A stretch of 64,000 nt of DNA, taken from the NCBI GenBank assembly GCA_963556305.1, contig OY745768.1:620001-684000 (forward strand), given 5' to 3'. Within the stretch, counting starts at the first letter, position 1; every line of letters begins with the position of its first letter. The notes beneath the pieces are model-generated. The model worked only from the letters and a program-made list of their open reading frames with translations. It ran no database searches and had not been told where the DNA came from. Shown here piece by piece: positions 22,385 to 33,560 of this stretch. Source of the DNA: Platismatia glauca (Eukaryota; Ascomycota; Lecanoromycetes; Lecanorales; Parmeliaceae). The position numbers were made by a program, and so were the translations under genes.

Positions 22385-24101
22385 TTTAGCGGCAAACACT
22401 TCCTGGTCCAGCAAATCCGTCTTTCAAGACACGCCGTATAACCTCCGTGGCCATACTGATCTCGTACATCTTGAAAGCAGAAGTAGAGACAGACGCTGCA
22501 GAAATCCATCCCACTCAACTCAGTAGACTAGTGTCTAGGCTCAAACAGCCGTCGATTATTCAGCTGATTTCAGACTCGAGGAGGATATTGCGAAACTTGG
22601 GCCGATTTAGACTGCACGCATGGCCAATGATTTCCTCAGCCAATCCACAACTGGCGCAAGCAATAATAGTCCTCAGTCTTTGTGATTCTGCAACATCAAA
22701 TACCCCTATTTTTGGCAGCCGAGAGCGGCATAGATCGTAGCAGAAGTGGAGAGCAAAATAGACCCATTGGTTTAGAAGGCGCTCTTGTTGTGTGATGCAA
22801 ACGTGCACTTACATCCTTAGCTCCTCGTGGATCTTTTCCTATTGGAGTGGGGGTAATCAGTCCGGCGTCTAATTGCGCGAGGATGGCGCTCCCAGCTCCC
22901 TCGTTCTCTGTCACAATAACATTGTATCAACCCTTTATACAATCTACCTACAATTTCTTGTTGCGTCGACTCGTGAGCGTTCCAATGATAGCTTGCCTAT
23001 ACCAACACAGCAACGTACTGTCGAGGTGTAGTCCCGGATTTGCAGAGATCTAATTCCTGTCATCTAGAAACGCTCACAGCCGACGCAACAGAAGCTTACT
23101 GCCGGAGCGCCCCGAAAATATTATTAGGGGCCTGCATCGCCCCCACTTCCTGGGACCCGAATCGGACGTAGTGTGTAATCTCCATTGCGCTGGGACTGGA
23201 CGTGGCAGTAGTTGTTCGAGATGTTACTATCGTACCTATCTCTTTGGAACCGGGCGTTCTCGTAGCGGTCGACATTCGAAAAGACTGATGACTTTCTGCT
23301 CACTATGTGACAATTCAAAGCGATTAGGAAAAGCATGTGAGAGGGTTGGCGATCACAGCGGTCCACACAAAGCTCCCCCAGAACATTAGGTGCGCCAAAA
23401 GGTGGCTTTGCATCTAATACGGGAAGTATCGGTAGATATTCTTCGATTGGCAAGATGTACTCTCCGGCTGTTTCCTTATCTTTTGCTTCCCGTGTTCTCG
23501 AATTGATCCACATGGCTGTAAGACTCAAAGAGAGCTGCTGAAAGCCACGGTCCCTGCTCGAAGCGGTGAAACCGTATAGACAAACCTGATTATTCAAGTC
23601 AGCATAGATTCATCACACATCTTTACTGTCATAGCCTGTTTAAGAGGAATTTAATGAAGTAAAAGAATTACCAACCGTATTGAAGATTGCTCCCTGTGGT
23701 CAGGCCCATCGCTTGATGTCGAACCCTACAACAGAGCAGCTTGTATCTCGTCTTTCCTTGAATGCCGATTCACACCATGCACAGGTTGATGAGAACGTTC
23801 TTGCTGGTGCGTATTAATTGTCCAGATATATTTCGTTGACGTCAGGCCCGCTCACCGAGTACTACCGGTTAAACCGTCAAAAATCTGGCAGAAGCAGCAT
23901 CAGTGAGGAGTTGTTACGACGCGTTTATTTCTCTACAATGAGTGTGTATCGGCGTCGATGCCTTTCATGATGCTGACAAGTCAAAATGAGGCCGGTACTA
24001 GTAAGAATACGTGAATGCTTCTTCTTCCAATTTGACGGAGATTCGAATATCAAGTTCCTTTTGCTGCAGCGCACTCGTCCGAGGTCAAGAAAACTAAGTA
24101 G
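22385..24101. other. Unexplained stretch upstream of the NLR-like gene
   Basis: About 1.7 kb between the minus-strand NLR-like gene and the plus-strand phosphotransferase gene. It must carry both promoters and the first NLR exon. Minus-strand ORFs at 22560-22808 and 23124-23597 lack good ATG or splice context for a full gene. The second is discussed under findings. Confidence 0.4.
23124..23597 (-). pseudogene. Possible gene remnant upstream of the NLR-like gene (doubtful)
   Basis: Open frame without its own ATG (it opens with TTG), preceded by an acceptor-like AATCAG. The last ~45 codons read VFSNVDRYENARFQRDRYDS and then an Asn-rich NISNNYCHVQSQRNGDY. This loosely resembles the short Asn/Gly/Arg motifs found at the ends of fungal NLR-associated effectors. 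I cannot confirm a family, and a chance ORF is quite possible. Confidence 0.2.
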
Positions 24102-25121
24102 ATGGCAGTGCTCCCACCAGGCTCGAAGACAATTTCAATCACCCCTTCTGGAACCAGTGCATGGGTCCAGACTGTGCGAATAGAGGTCCGTCATGGCGAT
24201 GGATCGACCAAGCTGTACTTCATGAAGGTGAGCCTTCTGATAGTGTGACTCCCTTTGATCAGTATGCAACTGACAATTGAACTTTAGTCGCAATCGGGCG
24301 ACTTAGGTCGCAAAATGATGGAGGGTACCTTCCATTCCGAGAGTCTTTTCTACGAATATGTCCCGGAACATGTACCAAAGCCATACGCCTGGGGAAAGTT
24401 TAAGACGGACCCTTCAACATCATTCTACCTCTGCGATTTTCACGACATGGCGGACGAGGTTCCCGAGTACCGAAAGTTTGTGTCTATCATCGTGAAGGTT
24501 CACAAAGACAGTATGGGCAAAAGGGAGCAATATGGATTCGACATGCCCACCTACTTGGCAAACATACCCAATGACAATACGTGGCAAGACACGTGGGAGG
24601 TTTGGTTTGCGCAGGCAATGAAGCAAATGTTTCGAATCGAAGAAGGGGCCCACGGGAGAGATGAGGAGCTGGATTTGTTGAAGAAAGATATATTCGAAAA
24701 GGTTATACCAAGACTATTACGACCTTTGGAGACAGGCGGCCGCTCCATCAAACCTTGTCTGATACACTCTGACTTGTGGCCTGGCAACTCGATGCCTGAT
24801 GCTCATACCGATGAAATCTTCATCTTCGACTCTTGCGCCTTCTGGGGTCACAATGAGGCGGACTTGGGGACATGGAGGGCACCCAGATACAGGATGGGTC
24901 GCCCTTTCCTGAAGGAGTATCAAAAGGTCATGGGCATCTCCGAACCACAAGGCGACTGGGATGACCGGAATGCATTATACGCGCTCCGCTACGATCTGCT
25001 AGTGTCAGCGCTGTTCCCTAAGACGGAGCACGGACACAAATTCAGGAACATGGCGAAGAGCGAAATGAAACGACTAGTTGAGAAACATCCGAAAGGTTGG
25101 GAGGGTTTTGAGGAACGTTGA
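24102..25121 (+). CDS. Fructosamine/ketosamine-3-kinase-like phosphotransferase
   Basis: Protein of the fructosamine-kinase / aminoglycoside-phosphotransferase fold, about 319 residues. Exons are 24102-24227 and 24288-25121. The first exon reads MAVLPPGSKTISITPSGTSA, then the lysine-bearing strand TKLYFMK. The second exon has a GDLGRKMMEGTF segment, the catalytic loop HSDLWPGN and the metal-binding FDSCAFWGHNEADLG. These match the family order closely. Such kinases phosphorylate sugar adducts on protein amines for repair, but many fungal copies have unknown substrates. A TAG precedes the ATG in frame, so this start is the natural one unless an exon lies further upstream. It is divergent from the NLR-like gene, with no evident functional link. 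Confidence 0.85.
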
Positions 25122-25686
25122 GGAAGAAACCATTGTTCGTTTACGGATCTGGGAGTCTGTGTGACGTGTCTGTAGCTTTTTGGAATTTCCCCTTTGAACG
25201 CCGTTGATTGCAATATACTTTATACAAGCCCTTAGGAACCGACTCGTTTTCGGTTCCACTCCCAGGTTCGATCACTCGTAGATGCATCAAGCGGACTTGC
25301 TGTTTAGATAGCGCGTCGTTAGTGTTTTATGTAGGCAGCATTAAGTGATAGATTGTGTTACATACATAGGCACAACCACATGGTGACACAGAAAAGTACT
25401 CATATCCGAACTTTTTCCGGAATCTACTCCGTTGTAGAAAGAAAATACAAAACCACTACACCATTGTACAAGCGCCATAAGGAATTGAACGGAATACAGT
25501 CAATATGGTCTCCCGGACTACAATTGACTCATGTCGCCCCAGCACTTTGTCAATTTGCGTTGTCTCACCTTGCCTCAGATCAAAAGGCTCCCAATGCTAC
25601 GATGAATTACCATCAAAGAGGTATTTATCACAGTTGTAGTGATGTGGCTCCAACGATGGTCATGACTTTTGCAATTTAAATTGAAC
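25122..25686. other. Intergenic stretch before the MFS transporter
   Basis: 3' side of the kinase-like gene and promoter of the transporter. A short plus ORF (25353-25679) has no recognisable similarity. I see nothing else. Confidence 0.4.
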
Positions 25687-27213
25687 ATGGCTTCTGAGCC
25701 CGAGAAAACCCAGCCAGCGTCGGTTCTGACTCCAAGCCGACAGACGAAAGATCATCCGGTGACCGGCGTGTCTTTTTCTTCGTTCACTTCATTGCAGAAA
25801 TACAGCCTTGCATATGCAGCTTCCATCTCCGCAACCTTCTCTGGCCTGTCGTCTTTTATATACTACCCAGCCATCACCGCTCTCAGCCGGTCTTTACACA
25901 CTTCCATCGAGGCCATCAATCTCACAATCACCGCTTATCTAGTTGTTGCTGGAATCGCACCTTCTATCTTGGGAGATCTTGCAGATCGTATTGGCCGACG
26001 TCCCATCAGCCTCGTCGCCTTAACCCTGTACCTCGGTGCCAATATTGGACTGGCTCTACAGCACAGCTATGCAGCTCTAGTAGTGCTGAGATGCTTGCAA
26101 AGCGCTGGCGCCTCGAGCACGATAGCATTGGCGTACGGGATCATTGCGGACATCTCGACTCCTGCAGAACGGGGATCATATATGGGTATACTCATGGGTT
26201 TTACGAACGCGGCACCTTCCATCGGTCCAATTTTGGGCGGTGTTTTGGCACAAAAACTTTCGTGGCACTGGATTTTCTGGCTCTTGTCCGTACTTGGCGG
26301 CACCCACCTCCTCGCCTTATCGATCTTTCTCCCGGAAACATCAAGAAAACTAGTCGGAGATGGCAGCATACTCCCAGCCCGCCTGATGAGTCGTTCTGTC
26401 TATTCGATTTTCACATCTCGGAAGCCCGTAACAGAGCAAGCTCCAGCGCCGTTTTCGTTGCCGAATCCCTTGAGCTGCCTAAGCGCACTATTCAACAAAT
26501 CCAACTTCATCATCCTCATGGTAGGTGGTCTTCAATACACCATCTTTGGGTGTCTTGCGGCATCACTTTCTACCCAAATGATCCATCTATCCTCTCTGAA
26601 CTACCTCACGGCTGGTCTACTTTACCTTCCGTCGGGTATCGGGGGTATACTTGCTGCGTATCTCAACGGTAAACTGCTCGACCACGATTACCGTGTTACG
26701 GCACGCAAATACAGGCTGCCAGTCTCCAAGACCTCCGATAATCTGACAAGGTTTCCTATCGAGCGTGCGAGATTGAGATCAGTATTCCCTTTCCTCGGAC
26801 TGAGCGCAATCGCCACGGCGGGATACGGTTGGACTTTGCAGGCAAATACCTCGATTGCCGCTCCTTTGGTGATGCAATTCATCACCGGAAGTACCCAAAT
26901 AGCAGTCTTCTCCGTCTGCGGCACCCTCCTGACTGATCTGAATCCTGGGCGCAGTGCGACAGTGCAGGCGAGCTACAACCTGGTCAGGTGCGCGTTGAGC
27001 GCTGCTGGAGTCGGGGCTCTGCAGGCTGTGATTGATGGCGTTGGTGTTGGTTGGTGTTTCACCATCTACGCAGTCATTGGAGCCTTCAGTGTGCCTTTAT
27101 TTCTGGTACTGAGGCGATATGGCGAGGAATGGCGAGGAATGGAGAGCATCGAGGGCCCCAGTACGACCAGCAACTTGTCTGCAACGGAGCATGAAAAGCC
27201 CGGGGAATGCTGA
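25687..27213 (+). CDS. MFS drug:H+ antiporter-like transporter (DHA1 type)
   Basis: Intronless, 508 residues. The ATG at 25687 (MASEPEK) is the first in frame. After a ~45-residue cytosolic N-terminus there are about 12 hydrophobic segments. Signature A is GDLADRIGRRP between segments 2 and 3. A GSYMG loop and NAAPSIGPILGGVLA (motif C of proton antiporters) follow in segment 5. The long central loop is near residues 225-270. This matches fungal DHA1 pumps of the QDR/DTR group, plasma-membrane exporters of small molecules. The substrate cannot be read from sequence. No biosynthetic genes adjoin it. Confidence 0.9.
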   Translation: MASEPEKTQPASVLTPSRQTKDHPVTGVSFSSFTSLQKYSLAYAASISATFSGLSSFIYYPAITALSRSLHTSIEAINLTITAYLVVAGIAPSILGDLADRIGRRPISLVALTLYLGANIGLALQHSYAALVVLRCLQSAGASSTIALAYGIIADISTPAERGSYMGILMGFTNAAPSIGPILGGVLAQKLSWHWIFWLLSVLGGTHLLALSIFLPETSRKLVGDGSILPARLMSRSVYSIFTSRKPVTEQAPAPFSLPNPLSCLSALFNKSNFIILMVGGLQYTIFGCLAASLSTQMIHLSSLNYLTAGLLYLPSGIGGILAAYLNGKLLDHDYRVTARKYRLPVSKTSDNLTRFPIERARLRSVFPFLGLSAIATAGYGWTLQANTSIAAPLVMQFITGSTQIAVFSVCGTLLTDLNPGRSATVQASYNLVRCALSAAGVGALQAVIDGVGVGWCFTIYAVIGAFSVPLFLVLRRYGEEWRGMESIEGPSTTSNLSATEHEKPGEC

Positions 27214-27741
27214 TTTGAATTGTGAGAGCCGAGTAGAAACCCATCAGACTGAAATTCTGCAAGACCTAGTCGCTGTGGACATCATCGACCGTCCTCATGG
27301 GGCTGTAGATTGAACAAAGTGTATGGCATAGAGTCCTATAGCGAACAAATAACACCCTGGTGGTTTCAGGCAGGTCCAAGCTTGGATTCCGGCTGCTGCC
27401 CTGGAAGCGTTGATATTTGTCTTTTAAGGGTCTCACATATGCGAAGTAGAAGACCCTATGATCATTCCCATCCTCATCTTCGTCATGATGGAAGTCCACG
27501 TAAGACGACCATCTGAGAGACTAGTAGGGTCTTCGTCAACTTTGCTTTGGGTGCTTATGAAATCATGCTTGATCTCTCAGCATATGACTCTGCTTCCTCC
27601 CGTGCCTTTACCCCTCCTCCATCAAGCCAGATGCATACTCTCCCCAACACAGCCGTCATACGACCCCCAAATCATTGCTGTTCTTCCGCATACCCTCACC
27701 ATTTCGGACGCGAATGAAAACGATTCTTCAACTTGTGCGCG
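27214..27741. other. Convergent 3' region MFS / OPT
   Basis: About 530 bp between the stop codons of two convergent genes, presumably 3' UTRs. I see no further feature. Confidence 0.4.
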
Positions 27742-30141
27742 TCACAAATGCGGCACCTGCAAGCTCGCCAGCAGCAGATTCACAATGCTCACGACTCCTT
27801 CTCCCAGAATGAGTCCGCTGGCTAGCACAACCACAGGCGTATCCTCACGGCCTCGATAGATGCGCCAGTACCAGTTCACAAGACCGCCGATTGTGCGGGC
27901 CAAGGTGAACGAGGGCACGTTATACATGCCTTCACCAGCGTCAGTGAGTTGGACAACCACAATAATTAAAAAGATGTAGTTCGTCACTCACCAACCGCGA
28001 CAGCAATCCCCCCAGGTACCCAAGCTTGCCACCAATGTCCTTGGCCCCTCACTCTCGCTGCGGTCAACGCCACAAAAAGGAGTCCAGCTCCCAGGGCCCA
28101 CTGCCAAGCCATGTGGGGCAATCCCTTACCAGTGACCAGCCGCGCTGTGAATATCCAAACGTATGCAGTCGGCACTTGGAACATCCCACCAGGCACCTCA
28201 TAGACACTGGTATACAGTTTGTAGACACCGGCGCTAATGATAGCACCTGCGAAACTTCCAATCATCTGCCCCCAGAACTGTGCTCGCGGCGAGGCACCAA
28301 GTAAGTGGCCCGTTTTGAGGTCTTGCATCATATCGCCCGCTTGCAATGCTCCTGACTCGCTAATGGCGCCAGCAAGGAGATTGATTGTGACAGCGTTAGG
28401 ATTGGAAGCGGGAATGACGAGCGCGAAAAAGAGCTGGGTAAGTTTGCTGATGCCAGACACGGGGTTGAGGTCTGTCTCCCCCAGTGCACGCACGCCCATG
28501 AGAGAGAGTAGGAGAGCGAGGACAATGGAGAGAATAATGGCACCAAAGGGAATAGGAGGGAAGACGTAGCGGATGGCGAAGATGCAGAATATGATGGAGA
28601 GGATGAGGAGGATGACGACCGTTTTGTTGGAGACAAGATGGTGGGCTGGAGCATCAGGCTCGGGGGCTTTTTGGTCTTGCAAGGTCTTGGAGTCTGCTGT
28701 TGAGGAAGGAGCGAGGGCCGTGTAATCGCCTCTTTTGAGGGAGGATAGACGACCTCGGCGGTAGCGTTCTCCTAGGATTTTGAAGTAGGATGGTGCGTAG
28801 AGGATCAAAGGTCGAAGAATTAACCAACCAAGACTGACGACAGAATCCGCCAGCATGATAGCAAGTGACACCCAGACGATCCAGCCTTTGCTTCCGGCAG
28901 TCCAGTCCTCAACAGGCCCTGGCGCCCATCCTTTGCTCTTCGCAAGTGGGGATAGGATACCCCAGCCTACTACAGCGCCGAGGAGCATGTGCAGGGTTGT
29001 CGCAGGCCCCATGATAATGCCTTGACCCACATATGCAGGCGAGGGATTCAGTCTCCACAACCAGTTGTTTGCAAGAGGAAGTCCGAAGACTGGAAGACCT
29101 CGTAAGTGAGGAATGAAGTATGACGCGAGGGTCTGAAAAATCAGCATGTGTCACTCAGCTGGCAAGACACAGGTGGCATACATATATGGCAGATATTCCG
29201 AAAGCATAAATCAGCAATCTGATTTTTGCTTTCCAATCGTCCCTGTGGTCCTCTTCCCCAGAAGTCTGAATCCCAGTGTAGTCTCTAGACGCGACCTGTA
29301 CGTTCCCACCACCGCTGCCTGCTGGTATGCCGTCCATGCTCGACGAACGTCGAACGTCTTGACTCCTTTGCCTGAATATCTCCAACCCGCTATCCGGCTT
29401 CTTCCTGCCATCTTCATCTGCATCCCCGTGTAATACCCCGATCATCAACGCAGTAGCCGTTCCAGACGGAAATTTCAGCTTCTCCCGTATTATAACCTCT
29501 CTCCGCAACGGCACCGCAAACACCACACCAAAGAAGCATATCCCGAGCGACCACACTATCAGCTTCCCAGTACTCAGTACCAACGGTCCATTCTCCTCTG
29601 GCGTCAGTAGGTAATTGAGCGCGGGCATCACACCCACAAATCCACAACCCAGCGGCATGGTTCCTAACGCTCCTGCAACGGTTTGAACAAGCACATTCTC
29701 AACTGGGGTGAATGGATAGTCGATGCATCGAGCTACCGTTTTGAAGAAACCGAAGCCAATCAGTGCCGCAGGCATGGCCATACCGGACACCCACCCTGTC
29801 TGGAGGCCGAAGTACATGTTGGAGAAACAGATAATGACGCCGATAGCGAGGCCGACGAGGACACCTCGGAGGGTGAAATTCTGCCCTTGCTCGGCCTGCT
29901 CAGCGAGGAAAGTTTGGGCATCGTCGCATTGAAGGAGAGAGGTATCAGGGTCATCGTTGTAGGCACTGTCAGTGGTGTCTTCGTTCATGTCTGGGTCCTC
30001 TTGGTCATTACCGCCTGGAGAGCGGTCTCCTGGCTGCAAGGAGCCTCTATCTGGGGCCATGCTTCTGGGCTGCCCAGCAGAGGACGCTTCAAGATTATAA
30101 AGCTCGACATCTGCCTCGACAGGCTGTAGTCGAGTGGGCAT
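27742..30141 (-). CDS. Oligopeptide transporter (OPT) family protein
   Basis: Multi-pass membrane transporter, about 762 residues. Exons are 29182-30141, 27992-29132 and 27742-27929. A ~100-residue acidic cytosolic N-terminus (EDTTDSAYNDDPDTS) precedes the first membrane segment at TLRGVLVGLAIGVIICFSN. Typical OPT stretches are NMYFGLQTGWVSGMAMPAAL, FTPVENVLVQTVAG, PRAQFWGQMIGSFAGA and a GDMMQDLKTGHL loop. This resembles the yeast YGL114W-type branch rather than the Isp4 peptide transporters. The last exon GMYNVPSFTLARTIGGLVNW is needed to complete the C-terminal helices. Substrates may be peptides or metal chelates; this is not decidable here. Confidence 0.92.
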
Positions 30142-31796
30142 GAAGATGGCGCCATCGATCCCTTGCCGTGGTCATGCGCGGAGCTCGTCATCACCAATTA
30201 CCTTACCGAATGCTCGAGGGCTAAACGAAAGGTGCCCTAGCCGCACCCTACTACACTAGTGCGAGCAGAACGGCGACGAGGTCCACCTGTACGTGATGCC
30301 GCTTACAAACCTTGTACTACTGCTTGCAGTATTCATGAGAGCCTAGAGACTTCTGTTGCTTTGAGCCTGGCCCAAAGCGACGCCTATAAGGGAGTGTGGT
30401 CGCGAAGACTATTCGGCGCGTTGTCTACTTGACTCCTACTGGCCAGGGTTACGAGACGCGGCGGAAAAATGGCACTCTTGCAAGTAGGTAATGCGAAACA
30501 AGCTCTCTACGGGGACTTGCGGAGCGTATTATTCCATGCCAAAAGAGTATCGAGGGCATGAAGTACTCTACGGGTTGGGTCGTTCCACCTGGTCTCCTGG
30601 TCATCTGCGGAGTCCGTCATAGAGTATCGGATTAAACGGATCACTGGATGCCAAGAAAAAAAGTACTCTACTACCGTATATACATAGTACATGTAGTACC
30701 TTTACGTCCGGATCGCACAGTAGAATTCACCACTCAAGTCACCAAATCTACAAGTCAATTCGTTTGGGTATTCGAGTCTGTTCTTTTCAGCTGCGGGAAT
30801 GAGCATTGTGGCATTAAAGTACATTATGACAGAATCTCACGGATACACCGGTACACACCTTGTGGGCTCTACCAGATCTGATTGGTGGACTAAAACGAGC
30901 TGCATCGCGCGCGGGTAGAGTACCTACCTACGCTCCTAAGGTACTTAGGTAGGTATTTATTTTGAAACTTTCATGGGGGTGAATCTTACATCTGGGGTCG
31001 TTACAAATGTACACGCAGCTTCCGCGGCCGCGACCATTTGTACTACTCGTACCCCCGGAACGACCGTCGTACGACCTGCAGGCTGCCGGGAATATATTCT
31101 CTTAGCGCGGAGATTTCCAACCATCTGGCGCTCCATGCCAATTATGGAACCTCAGCGAGTACCTTAATTGGTGGGTGTCTGTGCCCCTCTGCAGATATAT
31201 TCTGCGGCGGCACGAGTACATTCGTCGGATGCTACCTACTCTTGACTTCCTAGTCCCAATTTGACGCTGAACCTTCTCATCGGGATGCCAACTTGGCCTT
31301 TTGATTCTAAATCGGTACCGATGCGAACTCTTGGAAAAGCGCACCGGAAGAGTGTAGGAACGAGTGTGTACAGGAGGGTTTTCCCGAAGGGTCTGAAGGT
31401 ACTGAGGCGGAGAAATCCTGATCACGAGGGATGCAGGTATCAAGATTGGTTTGGGGGTTACGTTTTAGGGGGGACTCCACGGGAAATCATTCAGCTACTC
31501 CCACACACCCAAAGGACTTTCTGGCGCATTCTCAGGGCTCATGTGCGTGAGCCTGCATATGCCACTACCCCCTGGGCATGCCCCTGGCGGTTGGAGGTTT
31601 AAGAACGGCAGATCTTTCCTTGATCGCGATCCCGCGATCTGCTTCGCTCATGACTTCGTAACGTTATGCACCACATATAAACCGTGCAATGGTCCGCGGT
31701 ACAATCCTTTCACTTCTTCCAAGGTACATACGTCGCTCAGCTAGATGTCTTTGACCAAGTCGCTCTATCCACCATTGGAGGCTACAAGCCGCCGCC
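30142..31796. other. Gene-poor stretch with palindrome
   Basis: About 1.65 kb with only short ORFs. It includes the OPT promoter at the left end and the promoter of the membrane-protein gene at the right. Apart from the inverted repeat listed separately I see no mobile-element remnant I can support, although decay by RIP would hide one. Confidence 0.45.
30921..30955. repeat. Short inverted repeat TACCTACCTA / TAGGTAGGTA
   Basis: Perfect 10-bp arms at 30921-30930 and 30946-30955. The 15-nt spacer partly forms a second overlapping hairpin, CCTAAG-GTA-CTTAGG (30935-30949). Motifs of this TAGGTA type are common between genes in filamentous ascomycetes. The role here is unknown. Confidence 0.8.
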
Positions 31797-33158
31797 ATGA
31801 ATCTGACCTCTTGTTCGGGATGCAGCCCGAGTCCATCGCCCACGGCACAGGCGTTGGTTGGTTGGGTTCTTGAATCTCCAGGGCGTGGGTCACTTGGTCT
31901 CATCTTCAGCTGCCTCTCAACCATCTTCTTATGTACCTGGGTAGTCATACATCCGCGAGTCTACAGGCGTCCGTTGCTCCACAGGCTGCACAAATTCACC
32001 CTATTCCTCAAGACTATCATTGCACCCGAGTTCATAGCCGTTGAAGGACTCCAAGAATGGACCCAAGCGCAAAATATGGTGAAGGACTGCGCAGGATTGA
32101 CAGGGGGATGCCTAAAGCTCGTTCACGCCTTCTATATCGGCATGCTCGCTCTCAGATACCGCACTCCGCAGGGTGAGAAAGTGATATGGCCGAACCAATA
32201 CACCTGGCTGCTAGAGCAAGGTCTAATTGACTGGGACGACCACGCACTCTCGGGCCTATCTGAAGAGAACATATGTGACAAGAGTAATGCAGACGGCACC
32301 GCGAAGCTACTGGCGCTCGGCCAAGTATCCTGGTTCGTGGCGCAGAGCATCATGCGACGTGCTCATAACCTTCCCCTCGCTCAACTGGAGACAATGACTC
32401 TCAGTTACATCCCACTGGTTGCGATCACTTACTTCTTCTGGTGGGTCAAGCCAAAAGATGTTACGACTCCAACCGTCGTCGACCTGCCAGATATGGTTTC
32501 ATGGCAAAAGACAACCTTCGAGGCTATGGCTGTCAGTAGCGCGTTTGATACTGAGGGCATAGGAAAGCAAGATTCGCTCTGGACCACCTGGTATCTCACA
32601 CCTCGAGTGTTCGAGAAAGAAGCCGAGGACAAAGCATTACAGGAAGCCGAGCAGAAGGCCATGCAAGAAACCCAGAGGAAAAAAGCCTCGCACGAAACCA
32701 AGCAACGTGCTACGTATGAAAATGATCACTTGATGGAGGAAGGCTCCCCTTACCCGTTGGGGCCGCGCAAAGCCTCTCCCAAAGGTATCGTAGTCGCGTG
32801 CTGGGATCCCAAGGTGTACAACTCCAAGATCCTCTGGCCGGTCATCTGTCTATTCGGAGCCTCATTCGGAGCACTCCATCTCATATCCTGGTACACGGTA
32901 TTCCCAACGCCCATAGAACGGTGGTTATGGCGTGCGGCAGCGCTCGTGTCGATCTTTTCCATGCTGATCTTCATGCAATTCGAAAAGGTCGTCCTCCGAT
33001 GGGGCGGTCCGCTGACCATGATCAGCCTCGTGTCGCCGGCGCTCTACTTTCTCAGCCGCATCGTCATGATAGGTGGCGTTGTCGCAGCGTTCAGGGCTTC
33101 CGATCCGGCCATCTATGATACGTACTTCGTTTCCACTTACTGGATCCACATCCTATAA
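31797..33158 (+). CDS. Fungal multi-pass membrane protein of unknown function
   Basis: Intronless, 453 residues. It belongs to a large ascomycete family of uncharacterised integral membrane proteins. The family hallmark near the N-terminus is GWVLESPGRGSLGLIFSCLS followed by FLCTWVVIHP. Hydrophobic segments sit near residues 35-52, 95-115, 205-220, 345-370, 380-400 and 405-430. A charged, probably helical Glu/Lys/Gln-rich stretch occupies about residues 275-315. Other points are an extracellular-looking PEFIAVEGLQEW segment and WLLEQGLIDWDDHAL. No enzyme motif is visible and the molecular function is not known to me. Confidence 0.82.
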   Translation: MNLTSCSGCSPSPSPTAQALVGWVLESPGRGSLGLIFSCLSTIFLCTWVVIHPRVYRRPLLHRLHKFTLFLKTIIAPEFIAVEGLQEWTQAQNMVKDCAGLTGGCLKLVHAFYIGMLALRYRTPQGEKVIWPNQYTWLLEQGLIDWDDHALSGLSEENICDKSNADGTAKLLALGQVSWFVAQSIMRRAHNLPLAQLETMTLSYIPLVAITYFFWWVKPKDVTTPTVVDLPDMVSWQKTTFEAMAVSSAFDTEGIGKQDSLWTTWYLTPRVFEKEAEDKALQEAEQKAMQETQRKKASHETKQRATYENDHLMEEGSPYPLGPRKASPKGIVVACWDPKVYNSKILWPVICLFGASFGALHLISWYTVFPTPIERWLWRAAALVSIFSMLIFMQFEKVVLRWGGPLTMISLVSPALYFLSRIVMIGGVVAAFRASDPAIYDTYFVSTYWIHIL

Positions 33159-33560
33159 ATGAGCAAGAACGAGACACGCTTCATTACGAAATATATTGTA
33201 CATAGTCTATGTCCTCAAATGACTGTTTTTCTTTAGTATATCCAGGCCCGCCCAACGTCTATTCGTTCTGTGTCAATTCTATGACTTCGCCATATCGTGG
33301 ATCTTTGTGAGTCTGGCTGGAAAATCTGGTTGATGTATAATGCCGTCCCAACTCTACCGAGTGTCCCAATCCTGCTATATAGTAAACCTGCCCACAACAA
33401 TGAAAGATTTCCAATAGCTGTAACAGAATGATAGACGTCTGAGAACAGATCTACCAGTAATGCAACGTTAAATATGATGAGTCCATAGGCGAGAAATTCG
33501 CCCAAACACACTTGACAGTGAATTATCTACTCATGACCTTTCCCTCCTTTCATCTGTGCA
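33159..33560. other. Convergent 3' region
   Basis: 3' sides of the membrane-protein gene and of the hydrolase gene. Nothing else seen. Confidence 0.4.

Noticed and set aside
23986..24183. Plus ORF overlapping the first exon of the kinase-like gene
   Set aside because: Different frame from the exon that carries the family sequence.
25240..25290. GGTTCGATC, like a tRNA T-arm
   Set aside because: No matching acceptor stem, D-arm or anticodon arm around it.
25687..30141. A biosynthetic gene cluster around the MFS and OPT transporters
   Set aside because: No synthase, oxidase or cluster regulator lies nearby; the two transporters are convergent neighbours only.
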